Source of the DNA: Aequorivita sp.
Lineage (GTDB): Bacteria; Bacteroidota; Bacteroidia; Flavobacteriales; Flavobacteriaceae
Assembly: GCA_030690315.1 (NCBI GenBank)
Contig: JAUYGY010000038.1
Coordinates: forward strand, 1 to 64,000
Direction: 5' to 3'
DNA: 64,000 nt
Of the stretch, positions 34,843 to 43,454 are shown in pieces (the stretch's first letter is position 1; every line of letters starts with the position of its first letter). A program made the translations under genes and the position numbers. Under the pieces are notes generated by a model. The model searched no databases, was not told the DNA's origin, and saw nothing but the letters and a program-made list of their open reading frames with translations.

Positions 34843-35796
34843 ATGAATATTTCCATCGTCATCCCGCTTCTTAACGAAGAAGAATCACTAAATGAACTTT
34901 ACCGTTGGATTGCATCCGTTATGCAATCCAATGGTTTTTTATACGAGCTCATTTTTATTGACGATGGCAGCACAGATAACTCTTGGAAAATCATTGAAAA
35001 ACTTTCCGATGAAAATAAAGAAGTAAAAGGAATACGGTTTCAAAAGAATTACGGAAAATCACAAGCCCTGCACGCTGGTTTTGCAATGGCGAAAGGCAAT
35101 GTGATAATCACAATGGATGCCGATTTGCAGGACAATCCCGAAGAAATCCCAGATCTTTACAAAATGATAACGGAAGAAGGTTTCGATCTTGTTTCTGGCT
35201 GGAAAAAGAAACGGTATGATTCCAAAATCAGCAAAAACCTGCCTTCCAAATTGTTCAATTATGCCGCGCGGAAAACTTCTGGCGTAAAATTGCACGACTT
35301 TAATTGTGGCTTAAAAGCCTATAAAAATGATGTTGTAAAATCCATTGAAGTAACAGGCGAAATGCACAGATATATTCCTGTGTTGGCCAAAAATGCAGGC
35401 TTCAGCAATATTTCAGAAAAAACTGTTTTGCACCAGGCCCGAAAATACGGCACCACAAAATTTGGCGCAGAGCGATTTATTCGCGGTTTTTTGGATTTGA
35501 TAACCATTTGGTTTTTGTCTCGCTTCGGGAAAAGGCCAATGCACCTTTTTGGCGCTTGGGGCGCAATAATGCTAATTATAGGTTTCCTTTTAACCCTATA
35601 CTTAGGTATTGATAAATTATTTTTGAATCCCTCCGGAAGACTAATTACAGAGCGACCACAGTTTTTTATCGCCCTTACGGCAATGATGCTGGGTACCCAA
35701 CTTTTTCTTGCAGGATTTTTGGGAGAATTGATCCTTCGCAGTAAAAAAGATTCCCGAAACTACATCATCAAAGAACAACTAAACTTCAGAGATTAA
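34843..35796 (+). CDS. Family 2 glycosyltransferase with C-terminal membrane helices
   Basis: The 317-residue protein has a GT-A fold: SIVIPLLNEEESLNELY, FIDDGSTDNSW, and the metal-binding DAD in ITMDADLQDNPEEI, with the acceptor-loop histidine-rich QARKYGTTKFG. Two C-terminal membrane helices (about 232-255 and 270-293) anchor it. It resembles DPM1/GtrB-type enzymes that transfer sugars to polyprenyl phosphate. It shares an operon with the DUF4199 gene and is followed by a phosphohexomutase and exporter, consistent with envelope glycan or lipid synthesis. Confidence 0.9.
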   Translation: MNISIVIPLLNEEESLNELYRWIASVMQSNGFLYELIFIDDGSTDNSWKIIEKLSDENKEVKGIRFQKNYGKSQALHAGFAMAKGNVIITMDADLQDNPEEIPDLYKMITEEGFDLVSGWKKKRYDSKISKNLPSKLFNYAARKTSGVKLHDFNCGLKAYKNDVVKSIEVTGEMHRYIPVLAKNAGFSNISEKTVLHQARKYGTTKFGAERFIRGFLDLITIWFLSRFGKRPMHLFGAWGAIMLIIGFLLTLYLGIDKLFLNPSGRLITERPQFFIALTAMMLGTQLFLAGFLGELILRSKKDSRNYIIKEQLNFRD

Positions 35797-35833
35797 CATA
35801 GAGTTTTGTTATTTTTGAAATTAATTTAAGCGA

Positions 35834-37549
35834 ATGATTTACGTAGATCCGAAAATTTTAGCCCGCGTTAACCAGTGGCTCACCCCCTTTTTCGACGAAA
35901 AAACCCAGCACGACATTAAAGAAATGATTGCTTTCGATCCCGAGGGGTTGGAAGACAGTTTTTACAAAAACCTAGAATTCGGAACGGGCGGGATGCGAGG
36001 CATAATGGGCCTTGGCGATAACCGCATCAATAAATATACTTTGGGGAAAAGCACCCAAGGGCTTTCAAATTATTTAAAGAAACAATTCCCGAACCAAGAA
36101 ATTAAAGCTGCAATTGCATACGATTGCCGCCACAATAGTAAAGAATTTGCGAAAATTGTGGCCGATGTATTTTCAGCAAATGGAATAAAAGTCTTTCTTT
36201 TTGCAGAATTACGGCCTACGCCCGAACTTTCCTTCGCCGTTAAATATTTGGATTGCCAAGCTGGAATTGTTTTGACGGCATCCCACAATCCGCCGGAATA
36301 CAACGGTTATAAAGTGTATTGGGAAGATGGCGGACAATTGGTGCCGCCGCAGGATGGTGAAATTATTGCTGAAATAAATTCATTGAAATACGAAGACATA
36401 AAGTTTGAAACGAATGAAAATCTGATTCAATTTATTGATACGAAAGTTGACGAGGCTTTCGCAAATGCGTCTGTTAAAAACGGAACTTTCAATACTTCAA
36501 AAGAAGCAAAAGACAATTTGAAAATTGTTTTCACTTCAATTCATGGCACTTCAATTACATTGATTCCAAAGGTCTTGCAACAGGCTGGCTATAAAAATGT
36601 TTCAATAGTTGAAGCCCAAACCGAGCCAAATGGAAACTTCCCAACGGTAAAATCGCCAAATCCTGAAGAGCCCGAAGCCTTGAAAATGGCTTTGGAACTT
36701 GCGGAAAAAGAAAATGCCGATATCGTAATTGGCACCGACCCGGATGGAGACCGTTTGGGAATCGCCGTTCGAGATACTAAAAATAAAATGGTGTTGCTCA
36801 ACGGAAACCAAGCGATGGTTTTAATGACGCATTTCATTTTGGAACAATGGCAAAAGGCTGGAAAATTGAACGGCAATCAGTTCGTAGCTTCCACAATCGT
36901 TTCAACTCCGATGGTGAAAAAAGTTGCGGAACATTTCAACGTAAAATATATTGAAGGACTCACCGGTTTTAAGTGGATCGCCAAAATGATCAAAGACTTT
37001 CCCGAACTTGAATTTATTGGCGGTGGCGAGGAAAGTTTCGGCTATTTGGTGGGCGATTTCGTGCGTGATAAAGATGCTGTTACCGCAACCCTACTCGCTT
37101 GTGAAATTGCTGCACAAAAAAAGCATTCCGGCAGTAGTATGTTTCAATATTTGAATGATGTTTATACTGAATTCGGAAACTACCGCGAACATCTCATTTC
37201 AGTCACAAAAAAAGGAAAACAAGGCGCTGATGAAATTTCGGCAATGATGAAAACCCTTCGTGAAAATCCATTCAAAACAATTGCAGGCAGCAAAGTTGTG
37301 CGCATGGACGATATTTCAAAAAACGAAACCACAGATTTCATGAAACAGGAAACCCTGTCATTAAATCTGCCAAAATCAAACGTTTTAATCTATTACACCG
37401 AAGATGGAAGCAAAATTGCTGCACGGCCCAGCGGTACCGAACCGAAAATAAAGTTCTACATTAGCGTGAACACTTCCGAAAAGGAAAATTTTGAAGAAAT
37501 ACTTCAGATAAAAATTGACGCTATTGCCGCACAACTAAACATCAATTAA
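35834..37549 (+). CDS. Phosphoglucomutase/phosphomannomutase family phosphohexomutase
   Basis: The 571-residue enzyme has the alpha-D-phosphohexomutase domain series: the phosphoserine loop TASHNPPEYNGYK (about residues 146-158), metal-binding DPDGDRLG, the sugar-binding GGGEESFGYLVG and C-terminal phosphate-binding RPSGTEPKIKFY. Length and order fit the long PGM2-type form. It interconverts hexose 1- and 6-phosphates, feeding nucleotide sugars to the adjacent glycosyltransferase. Its last codon overlaps the exporter start. Confidence 0.94.
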   Translation: MIYVDPKILARVNQWLTPFFDEKTQHDIKEMIAFDPEGLEDSFYKNLEFGTGGMRGIMGLGDNRINKYTLGKSTQGLSNYLKKQFPNQEIKAAIAYDCRHNSKEFAKIVADVFSANGIKVFLFAELRPTPELSFAVKYLDCQAGIVLTASHNPPEYNGYKVYWEDGGQLVPPQDGEIIAEINSLKYEDIKFETNENLIQFIDTKVDEAFANASVKNGTFNTSKEAKDNLKIVFTSIHGTSITLIPKVLQQAGYKNVSIVEAQTEPNGNFPTVKSPNPEEPEALKMALELAEKENADIVIGTDPDGDRLGIAVRDTKNKMVLLNGNQAMVLMTHFILEQWQKAGKLNGNQFVASTIVSTPMVKKVAEHFNVKYIEGLTGFKWIAKMIKDFPELEFIGGGEESFGYLVGDFVRDKDAVTATLLACEIAAQKKHSGSSMFQYLNDVYTEFGNYREHLISVTKKGKQGADEISAMMKTLRENPFKTIAGSKVVRMDDISKNETTDFMKQETLSLNLPKSNVLIYYTEDGSKIAARPSGTEPKIKFYISVNTSEKENFEEILQIKIDAIAAQLNIN

Positions 37550-39375
37550 TGAATTATTTTAGAAAAATACTGCGTTACGCCTACCCATATAAAAGATTCG
37601 CTTTTCTCAATATCTTTTTTAATGTGCTGTATGCGCTATTCGGAACGCTTTCCTTCGTGGCTCTTATTCCAGTTTTAGAAATTATTTTTAGCGATAAACG
37701 AACCCTTGGGGTTCGTCCGGTTTATGAGGGAATTTCAAATATAAAAGATTTTTCACAGGAATATTTGAATTACTTCATTATTGACAACATCAATAGACAA
37801 GGGGAATTCACGATATTGATGTATATGGTTGGAATAATCATTTCGCTCTTTTTACTGAAAAACCTGAGCAATTATTTGGCGATGTTCTATTCCACTTTTC
37901 TTCGGAATGGCGTTTTGAAGGATCTTCGAAATGACCTTTACAGCAAAGTAATCCAATTTCCGCTGGCTTTTTATTCTGAAAAAAGAAAGGGCGACACCAT
38001 CTCCAGATTGAGTAGCGATGTTGACGAAGTAAAAAACTCGGTACTTTCGGTTTTGGAAATGATTGTCCGCGAGCCGTTGACCATCATTTTTTCGTTGGCA
38101 ACCATGCTTTTTATAAGCCCGAAATTAACGCTATTTGTATTTTTGTTTTTACCAATTTCCGGATTTCTGATTTCAAAAATTGGTAAATCCCTTAAAAAAG
38201 GTTCTTTAAAAGTGCAGCAGGAACAGGGCGTTTTCCTATCGATTTTGGAAGAAACCATGGGCGGATTGCGCATTATTAAAGCCTTCCATGCTGAAAGTCT
38301 TTTTCAGAAGAAATTTGAGGACAGCAATGAGCGGTTTTATAAATATTCAAATACTGTTCTAAATAGACAAAACCTAGCGTCGCCCGTTAGCGAGCTTTTG
38401 GGAATCATTACCATCGGTATTCTTTTGGTGTACGGCGGCTATTTGGTTTTTGTTGACCGGACACTGGAAGCTAGTTTTTTTATTGGCTATATTATGCTTG
38501 CCTACAATATTTTAACGCCAGCGAAAGCTATTGCAAAAGCAAGCTATTCCTTAAAACGTGCCGATGGTTCTGCCCATAGAATTCTGGAATTGCTGGAAGC
38601 TGAAAATACAATCACAGATATTGAAAACCCTATTCAAAAAGAAGGTTTCAATGAAGTGATTTCCATCAAAAATATTTCCTTTAAATATGAGGACCAATAT
38701 GTTTTAAAAGATTTCTCTTTGGAAATTCCGAAAGGGAAAACCGTCGCACTTGTTGGTCAATCTGGGAGCGGTAAAAGTACGATTGCAAACCTGCTAACGC
38801 GTTTTTACGACGTAAACGAAGGCAGTATTGAAATTGATGGTGTTGATATAAAAAATATTTCAAAAAGATCTTTACGCGGATTGATGGGCATCGTTTCACA
38901 GGATTCCATTCTTTTTAATGATTCCGTAGGAAATAATTTAAAACTGGGAAAACCACTTGCCACGGATTCGGAATTGATGGAAGCTGCGGAAATAAGCAAT
39001 TCATACGAATTCATAAAAGACCTTCCCGAAGGTTTTGAAACCAACATCGGCGACAGCGGAAACAAATTGAGCGGAGGACAAAAACAGCGGTTGAGCATTG
39101 CACGTGCGGTGTTAAAAAATCCGCCAATAATGATTTTGGACGAAGCAACTTCAGCTTTGGATACTGAAAGCGAACGTTTGGTGCAGGATGCTTTGGAGAA
39201 AATGATGAAAAATAGAACTTCAATTGTTATTGCCCACCGACTGTCCACCATTCAAAATGCCGATAAAATTGTGGTCCTTTCCAAAGGGAAAATTGTGGAA
39301 CAGGGCAAACACCAAGAGCTTTTGGAGAAAAAAGGCGTTTACTACAGCTTGGTGGAAATGCAATCCTTGGCGTAG
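37549..39375 (+). CDS. MsbA-type ABC exporter (fused permease-ATPase)
   Basis: The 608-residue half-transporter has six membrane helices (residues about 20-330) and a nucleotide-binding domain: Walker A GQSGSGKST (about 402-410), signature LSGGQKQR (about 508), Walker B IMILDEATSALD, and IVIAHRLSTI. Lipid-A flippase or a related lipid/drug exporter is the likely role. It overlaps the phosphohexomutase gene by one base. The stop codon TAG at 39373-39375 is formed by the first bases of a dispersed palindromic repeat, so the original C-terminus has been redefined by that insertion. Confidence 0.92.
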   Translation: MNYFRKILRYAYPYKRFAFLNIFFNVLYALFGTLSFVALIPVLEIIFSDKRTLGVRPVYEGISNIKDFSQEYLNYFIIDNINRQGEFTILMYMVGIIISLFLLKNLSNYLAMFYSTFLRNGVLKDLRNDLYSKVIQFPLAFYSEKRKGDTISRLSSDVDEVKNSVLSVLEMIVREPLTIIFSLATMLFISPKLTLFVFLFLPISGFLISKIGKSLKKGSLKVQQEQGVFLSILEETMGGLRIIKAFHAESLFQKKFEDSNERFYKYSNTVLNRQNLASPVSELLGIITIGILLVYGGYLVFVDRTLEASFFIGYIMLAYNILTPAKAIAKASYSLKRADGSAHRILELLEAENTITDIENPIQKEGFNEVISIKNISFKYEDQYVLKDFSLEIPKGKTVALVGQSGSGKSTIANLLTRFYDVNEGSIEIDGVDIKNISKRSLRGLMGIVSQDSILFNDSVGNNLKLGKPLATDSELMEAAEISNSYEFIKDLPEGFETNIGDSGNKLSGGQKQRLSIARAVLKNPPIMILDEATSALDTESERLVQDALEKMMKNRTSIVIAHRLSTIQNADKIVVLSKGKIVEQGKHQELLEKKGVYYSLVEMQSLA

Positions 39376-39415
39376 AGACGCACGGCCGTAGAGACGCACG
39401 GCCGTGCGTCTCTAC
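39372..39415. repeat. GTAGAGACGCACGGCC palindromic repeat, one and a half copies
   Basis: The stretch 39388-39415 is a perfect 28-base palindrome formed by GTAGAGACGCACGG and its reverse complement. It is preceded by a directly repeated 16-base half copy (39372-39387). It is GC-rich compared with its surroundings and is a known type of dispersed palindrome in these genomes. It could form a strong hairpin in the RNA and act as a terminator for the exporter operon. Confidence 0.9.
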
Positions 39416-39483
39416 GGTGTGGAAAAAAATAAAACTGGTTAAACCTTGACACAAAATTCCTGTCATAGAACAGATTGCGCATA

Positions 39484-40038
39484 ATGGTTGAAGAAAAAGA
39501 ACTGGTAACGGCTTTACAGACCGAAGCGGACAAAGAATTCGCCTTTCGCGAACTTGTCTCGCAGTATAAGGAACGGCTGTACTGGCAAATCAGGAATATG
39601 GTTTTGGACCATGATGATGCGGATGATGTACTTCAAAATACCTTTATAAAAATTTTCAAAAACATTAATTCATTTAAAGGTGAAAGTAAGTTGCACACGT
39701 GGATGTACCGAATCGCAGCCAACGAATCCATCACTTTTCTCAACAAAAAAGCTAAGCACAATAATATTTCAATAGACAATGTGAAAGACAATGCGGTACG
39801 CAAACTGGAAAGCGACGTGTATTTTGAAGGCGACCAGATTCAACTTCAATTTCAAAAAGCAATTGCCACATTGCCGGATAGGCAACGGCTTATTTTCACA
39901 ATGAAATATTTTGAAGACCACACTTTTGAAGAACTTTCAGCGATATTGGAAACCTCTGTGGGCGGTTTGAAAAGCAGCTATCACATTGCAGTTAAAAAAA
40001 TTACGGAATTCATAAAAACCCAAGATGAAACCCTTTGA
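39484..40038 (+). CDS. ECF-type RNA polymerase sigma factor (second locus)
   Basis: The 184-residue protein has sigma-70 region 2 (DDADDVLQNTFIKIFKNI, LHTWMYRIAANESITFLNKK) and region 4 (LPDRQRLIFTMKYFEDHTFEELSAILETSVGGLKSSYHIAVKKI). It is a group 4 sigma factor. The ATG at 39484 is preferred to the TTG at 39475. A 24-base gap separates it from an anti-sigma-like gene and then an LTxxQ-like periplasmic protein, the usual flavobacterial trio. No anti-sigma HxxxCxxC zinc motif is seen downstream. Confidence 0.9.
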   Translation: MVEEKELVTALQTEADKEFAFRELVSQYKERLYWQIRNMVLDHDDADDVLQNTFIKIFKNINSFKGESKLHTWMYRIAANESITFLNKKAKHNNISIDNVKDNAVRKLESDVYFEGDQIQLQFQKAIATLPDRQRLIFTMKYFEDHTFEELSAILETSVGGLKSSYHIAVKKITEFIKTQDETL

Positions 40039-40062
40039 GGTTTTTTAAGTCATAGTTAGGAA

Positions 40063-40563
40063 ATGAAAAAAAACAAAAACATAGCTGGCTTTAAAACTCC
40101 CGAAAATTATTTCGAGAATTTTGAGATGCAGCTTTTCAGTAAAATTGAAGGAGAAAATCTTCCGAAATCGGCTGGATTTCAAGTTCCTGAAAATTATTTT
40201 GAAAGTTTGGACCAACGCGTTTTGAATACAATTACTGCTTCAGAAAAACCTAAAAAAGTAATTTCGTTGTTTCCGAAGAAATATTTCGGTTATGCCGCTG
40301 CCATCGCTGCTTGTTTGATACTTGGTTTTTCTCTTTTCAACAATAGCGCAACCAAATCGACCTTAGACACACTTCAATTGGCCGCCATTGACAATTATAT
40401 TGAGGAAGGCAATTTGAATATGGATATATATGATTTAACGTCGTTTATAGACGATGAAGATATTAACCAGTTGAATTTTGAAAACAAACAATTTTCAGAT
40501 AAAACATTGGAAGCCTACATTTTAGAAAATGTGGATGAAGAAACCTTAATAAACGAACAATGA
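40063..40563 (+). CDS. Putative anti-sigma-type membrane protein with PENYFE repeats
   Basis: The 166-residue protein has two similar N-terminal units, GFKTPENYFENFEMQLFSKI and GFQVPENYFESLDQRVLNTI (about residues 4-60), then one membrane helix (about 78-95) and an acidic extracytoplasmic tail. Position directly after the ECF sigma gene and membrane topology suggest that the repeated cytoplasmic unit binds the sigma factor. It overlaps the next gene by 4 bases (ATGA). Role is inferred from context. Confidence 0.72.
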   Translation: MKKNKNIAGFKTPENYFENFEMQLFSKIEGENLPKSAGFQVPENYFESLDQRVLNTITASEKPKKVISLFPKKYFGYAAAIAACLILGFSLFNNSATKSTLDTLQLAAIDNYIEEGNLNMDIYDLTSFIDDEDINQLNFENKQFSDKTLEAYILENVDEETLINEQ

Positions 40564-41012
40564 AGAAAATGATTTTTATTTTTCTCCTGGCAACAATAAC
40601 TATTCAAGCACAGGAAGGAAAACACGAAAAAATAAAGGCTTTAAAAACAGCTTATATTACTGAAAAATTAGCCTTAACTTCTTCCGAAGCGGAGAAATTC
40701 TGGCCTGTTTATAACAGCTATGACGAAAAATTTCACGTCCTGCGCAAAAAGGAAAAAAATGAAATATTTCTAAAGTTGCGAAATGGTCTAGATAATCTCA
40801 ACGATGCTGAAGCAAATAATTTAATAGACCGAAGCCTAGAACTTGAAATTGAAGAACTGGAGCTACGCCAAAAAATGATTGCAGAATTGCGAAACGTAAT
40901 TTCCCCAAAAAAAATTATCATCCTGAAAAAAACAGAGAATGATTTTAAAAGGGAACTTCTGGATCGGTACCGACACGGTAAAGGTGATAAAGGGCCCAAG
41001 GGTCCAAAATAA
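40560..41012 (+). CDS. Periplasmic Spy/LTxxQ-like sensor protein of the ECF locus
   Basis: The 150-residue precursor has a Sec signal (ending TIQAQ) followed by a mostly helical domain with LALTSSEAEKFWPVYNSYDEKF, a pattern used by Spy/CpxP-like LTxxQ proteins, and a basic C-terminus (RYRHGKGDKGPKGPK). Spy-like proteins bind unfolded polypeptide in the periplasm. As the last gene of the sigma trio it may sense envelope stress or be a regulon product. A strong terminator follows at once. Confidence 0.78.
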   Translation: MKKMIFIFLLATITIQAQEGKHEKIKALKTAYITEKLALTSSEAEKFWPVYNSYDEKFHVLRKKEKNEIFLKLRNGLDNLNDAEANNLIDRSLELEIEELELRQKMIAELRNVISPKKIIILKKTENDFKRELLDRYRHGKGDKGPKGPK

Positions 41013-41041
41013 AAAAAGCCCCGAGAGTTCGGGGCTTTTTT
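41013..41041 (+). terminator. Terminator of the second ECF operon
   Basis: AAAAAGCCCCGA pairs with TTCGGGGCTTTTT around a 3-4 base loop. Confidence 0.95.
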
Positions 41042-41092
41042 GTATGTCAGTTCGATCGCAGTCGATAACTTTTAACTGCTAATAAGCTACAA

Positions 41093-41938
41093 TTACATTG
41101 CACCCCACTCTTTCAAAGACTTTTCATTTAAAGCTACATAATCATCATTCCCAGCAGCTTTTGCGAGTTCTTTTGATTTTTTAGCAGCTTCAATAGCTCC
41201 TTTCTTGTCACCAGCTTTTGCATAGATCAAAGATTTTTGGCGTAGTTGCCAGAACTTAGGTTCTTTGTTCAATTCAAAAGATTTATCCATCCACGCTTTG
41301 GCTTGGTTTATATCTTTTCCTGCTTCAAAATAATAGATGGCTGCAGCGTAATAATCATTGGTGCCGGGACCATTCATAACCTTTTCAATACTTGAAGTAA
41401 CCGTTTTATCTGTACTGAATTTTATTGGCACGCCCACATAGGTTTTTTCCCATAAAATACCCAACATAGCTGAGTCATTTTTAAGCTCATCAAAACTCAT
41501 CGTCAAGGTTTCAATATCCATTGGCATTGGGTACACCTGCGCCGAAACTTGTGCAGCTACTTTGCTATCATCCCATTTTTCCGGATTTCCCCAATTGTTT
41601 GTGTCGCTGTAAAAATATACATCCCAGCTTGAAACCCCTGGCTTTGTATAAATGGCATAAGATCCTGCTTTAACGGTCTTTCCGCCTATTTCAACGTCTT
41701 CGCTAAAAGTAATTTTGGTATTGGCATTTGCACCGGTACGCCACATTTTGTCATAAGGCACTAAGCTTCCATAAATAGTACGTCCTTTCATTGAAGGTCT
41801 GGAATATTCCAGAGTTACATCGGTTAGTCCCACTTTTTGTTCAATTTTTTGAAACGGACTTGGTTGTGGGGTTTCAATTTGTGCCTGAATGCCAACGGTT
41901 AACATTAAAGCAGAAAAAAGGAAAATAAATTTTTTCAT
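41093..41938 (-). CDS. DUF2911 protein with TPR-like C-terminus
   Basis: The 281-residue exported protein has a Sec signal, a DUF2911 domain (about 25-170: VTLEYSRPSMKGRTIYGSLV, WRTGANANTKITFSEDVEI) and helical repeats (AKAWMDKSFELNKEPKFWQLR) in the C-terminal third. DUF2911 proteins are common secreted proteins of Bacteroidota with unknown function. It is transcribed alone and converges on the ECF operon terminator. Confidence 0.85.
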   Translation of the reverse strand: MKKFIFLFSALMLTVGIQAQIETPQPSPFQKIEQKVGLTDVTLEYSRPSMKGRTIYGSLVPYDKMWRTGANANTKITFSEDVEIGGKTVKAGSYAIYTKPGVSSWDVYFYSDTNNWGNPEKWDDSKVAAQVSAQVYPMPMDIETLTMSFDELKNDSAMLGILWEKTYVGVPIKFSTDKTVTSSIEKVMNGPGTNDYYAAAIYYFEAGKDINQAKAWMDKSFELNKEPKFWQLRQKSLIYAKAGDKKGAIEAAKKSKELAKAAGNDDYVALNEKSLKEWGAM

Positions 41939-42149
41939 TGTAATGGTTTTTAGGTGTTTATAATTTACACGAAGTTACTATTTGAAATTTTTTTAAAAGT
42001 TAATAAAAGCTTAAATTAAGGCAGATTTATTTTTTTTTGGCATTACTAAAACTTTGCGATAACACTATTTATCAGACCAAACAGCCAATTCATTTTCAGA
42101 GAGATCCGTAAAGTGGAACCTGAAAGTTACTCAAGGCAAGCTCGTTTTA

Positions 42150-42368
42150 TTAGTTACTGATGATTTTCTGTTTTCTGCCGATTATAAAATATAAAATAGC
42201 TCCAAAAAAACTACCAAATAAAACGACTAATAGCCATACAATTTTATTATTTCCATTGAATTCACTTTTAAGGATATCAATAAGAGCAATAATTGTTGGT
42301 ACAATACAAAGAAGTACAATTAATATTAGAATTAGTTGCCAAGGTCCAATCATTAAAAAATTCGTCAT
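42150..42368 (-). CDS. PLDc_N-domain small membrane protein
   Basis: The 72-residue protein has two membrane helices (LILILIVLLCIVPTIIALID and IVWLLVVLFGSFFGAILYFI) and the K...W-rich short loop seen in the phospholipase D N-terminal (PLDc_N) family, which occurs alone as small proteins of unknown function. It lies in a gene-poor 41.9-43.5 kb stretch with two other minus-strand accessory-looking genes. Its flanks contain no recognisable mobile enzyme. Confidence 0.72.
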   Translation of the reverse strand: MTNFLMIGPWQLILILIVLLCIVPTIIALIDILKSEFNGNNKIVWLLVVLFGSFFGAILYFIIGRKQKIISN

Positions 42369-42527
42369 AATATCTATATTTAATTTTATTCGTAATTTTT
42401 ATTAGCATTAAAGCTAACTATCTTGTATTACCGTCAGTTACGGGACCTAAGTTACTATTTTACGCTTAAGCAGGACCCTAGCAATTCCGAGTGGATTCGG
42501 ACACTAGTGAATCCGCCGTAATTGCAG

Positions 42528-43073
42528 TTATACAGTATTAGGCTCTGCTTTTAATTTCATCATTTTCACTATAACATTCTTTTCAGTTCTCCGAATAACA
42601 TAAATAGATCCCTTCTTTAACCATTCTGTGTAAAAGTCTGCAAATTCAACAACTATTTGAGAAAAAAAGAAGCTAAAAATGATTCCAAAAGAGAGAGTGT
42701 TTTTGTAGATTGATTTTTTAAATGTCAAATGCTCGCATTCATCATTAATTACTTCTAAATTGAAAATTAATTTTCCTAATGTTGAACCGATTAATGATTC
42801 CATAATTGAACTTGTTAAAATCATTAAGACTATAACTATTAACAAATCAAAAAGAAGATTTTCCGTGATTACAAATCCAAAATTTGAGAGTGAAACCTTA
42901 ATTATTATAGCAAATGATAAACCTATAATCTTCGAAAAGAAACGGCGATTAAGGCTTTTGTCGGTAGGATCATATGGTTTTTCAAATTCAATTTCTTCAT
43001 AAATTCTATTGCCCAATTCATCGCTCGATGGTCGGTTAACTTTTTGATATATTTTGAGTTCAGAAATTTTCAT
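42528..43073 (-). CDS. RDD-family membrane protein
   Basis: The 181-residue protein has a cytoplasmic N-terminus, then about three membrane helices, and the RDD hallmarks GSTLGKLIFNLEVI and FKKSIYKNTLSFG. RDD proteins are poorly characterised membrane proteins, with transport suggested for a few. The start ATG at 43073 gives a full N-terminal tail. It is an isolated gene with A/T-rich sequence on both sides. Confidence 0.72.
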   Translation of the reverse strand: MKISELKIYQKVNRPSSDELGNRIYEEIEFEKPYDPTDKSLNRRFFSKIIGLSFAIIIKVSLSNFGFVITENLLFDLLIVIVLMILTSSIMESLIGSTLGKLIFNLEVINDECEHLTFKKSIYKNTLSFGIIFSFFFSQIVVEFADFYTEWLKKGSIYVIRRTEKNVIVKMMKLKAEPNTV

Positions 43074-43299
43074 TTTAAGTTGTACCTAACATGCGGAGAA
43101 ACAAAATAATGTATGTGTTCCTAATTATATACTTTACTGTTTAAATTCAAATATAACACAATACCCCCTCACTTCCCCATAACCCCTTAAGCAGTTCCAA
43201 CTGCCCGGCAAGCATAACATTAAGGCTTGAATACTGTTAATCTTTTGTTTAAACTTTTTTTGATATGCTAAAACAAAGTATTTTTAAAATAAAAAAATT

Positions 43300-43416
43300 A
43301 TGATCAAGCAATTACTCAAAATATTTAGAATAAGGTTTAATAACAGAGCCACAGAAACCAGTACTTACAGACTGTTGCGTATGAACAGAAAATTGTTTGT
43401 AAAAAGCAAAGGCTAA
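43300..43416 (+). CDS. Possible small basic protein
   Basis: An ATG-started frame of 38 codons encodes a strongly basic peptide (MIKQLLKIFRIRFNNR ... NRKLFVKSKG) with no internal stop, in a 380-base stretch otherwise without a gene. The codon usage looks coding. I do not recognise it, and a chance frame this short is possible. It lies 38 bases upstream of the photolyase start. Confidence 0.35.
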   Translation: MIKQLLKIFRIRFNNRATETSTYRLLRMNRKLFVKSKG

Positions 43417-43454
43417 TTTGGGCTGTACTTTTTGGAACATTTAAAAAAATCCAC

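Noticed and set aside
42400..42527. Inverted GGATTC/GAATCC at 42490-42520 as a transposon end
   Set aside because: Only a 6-base stem with no matching partner, target duplication or transposase nearby.
43440..43454. ATG start for photolyase upstream of the TTG
   Set aside because: No in-frame ATG lies close upstream without a stop; the TTG directly precedes the conserved family start.
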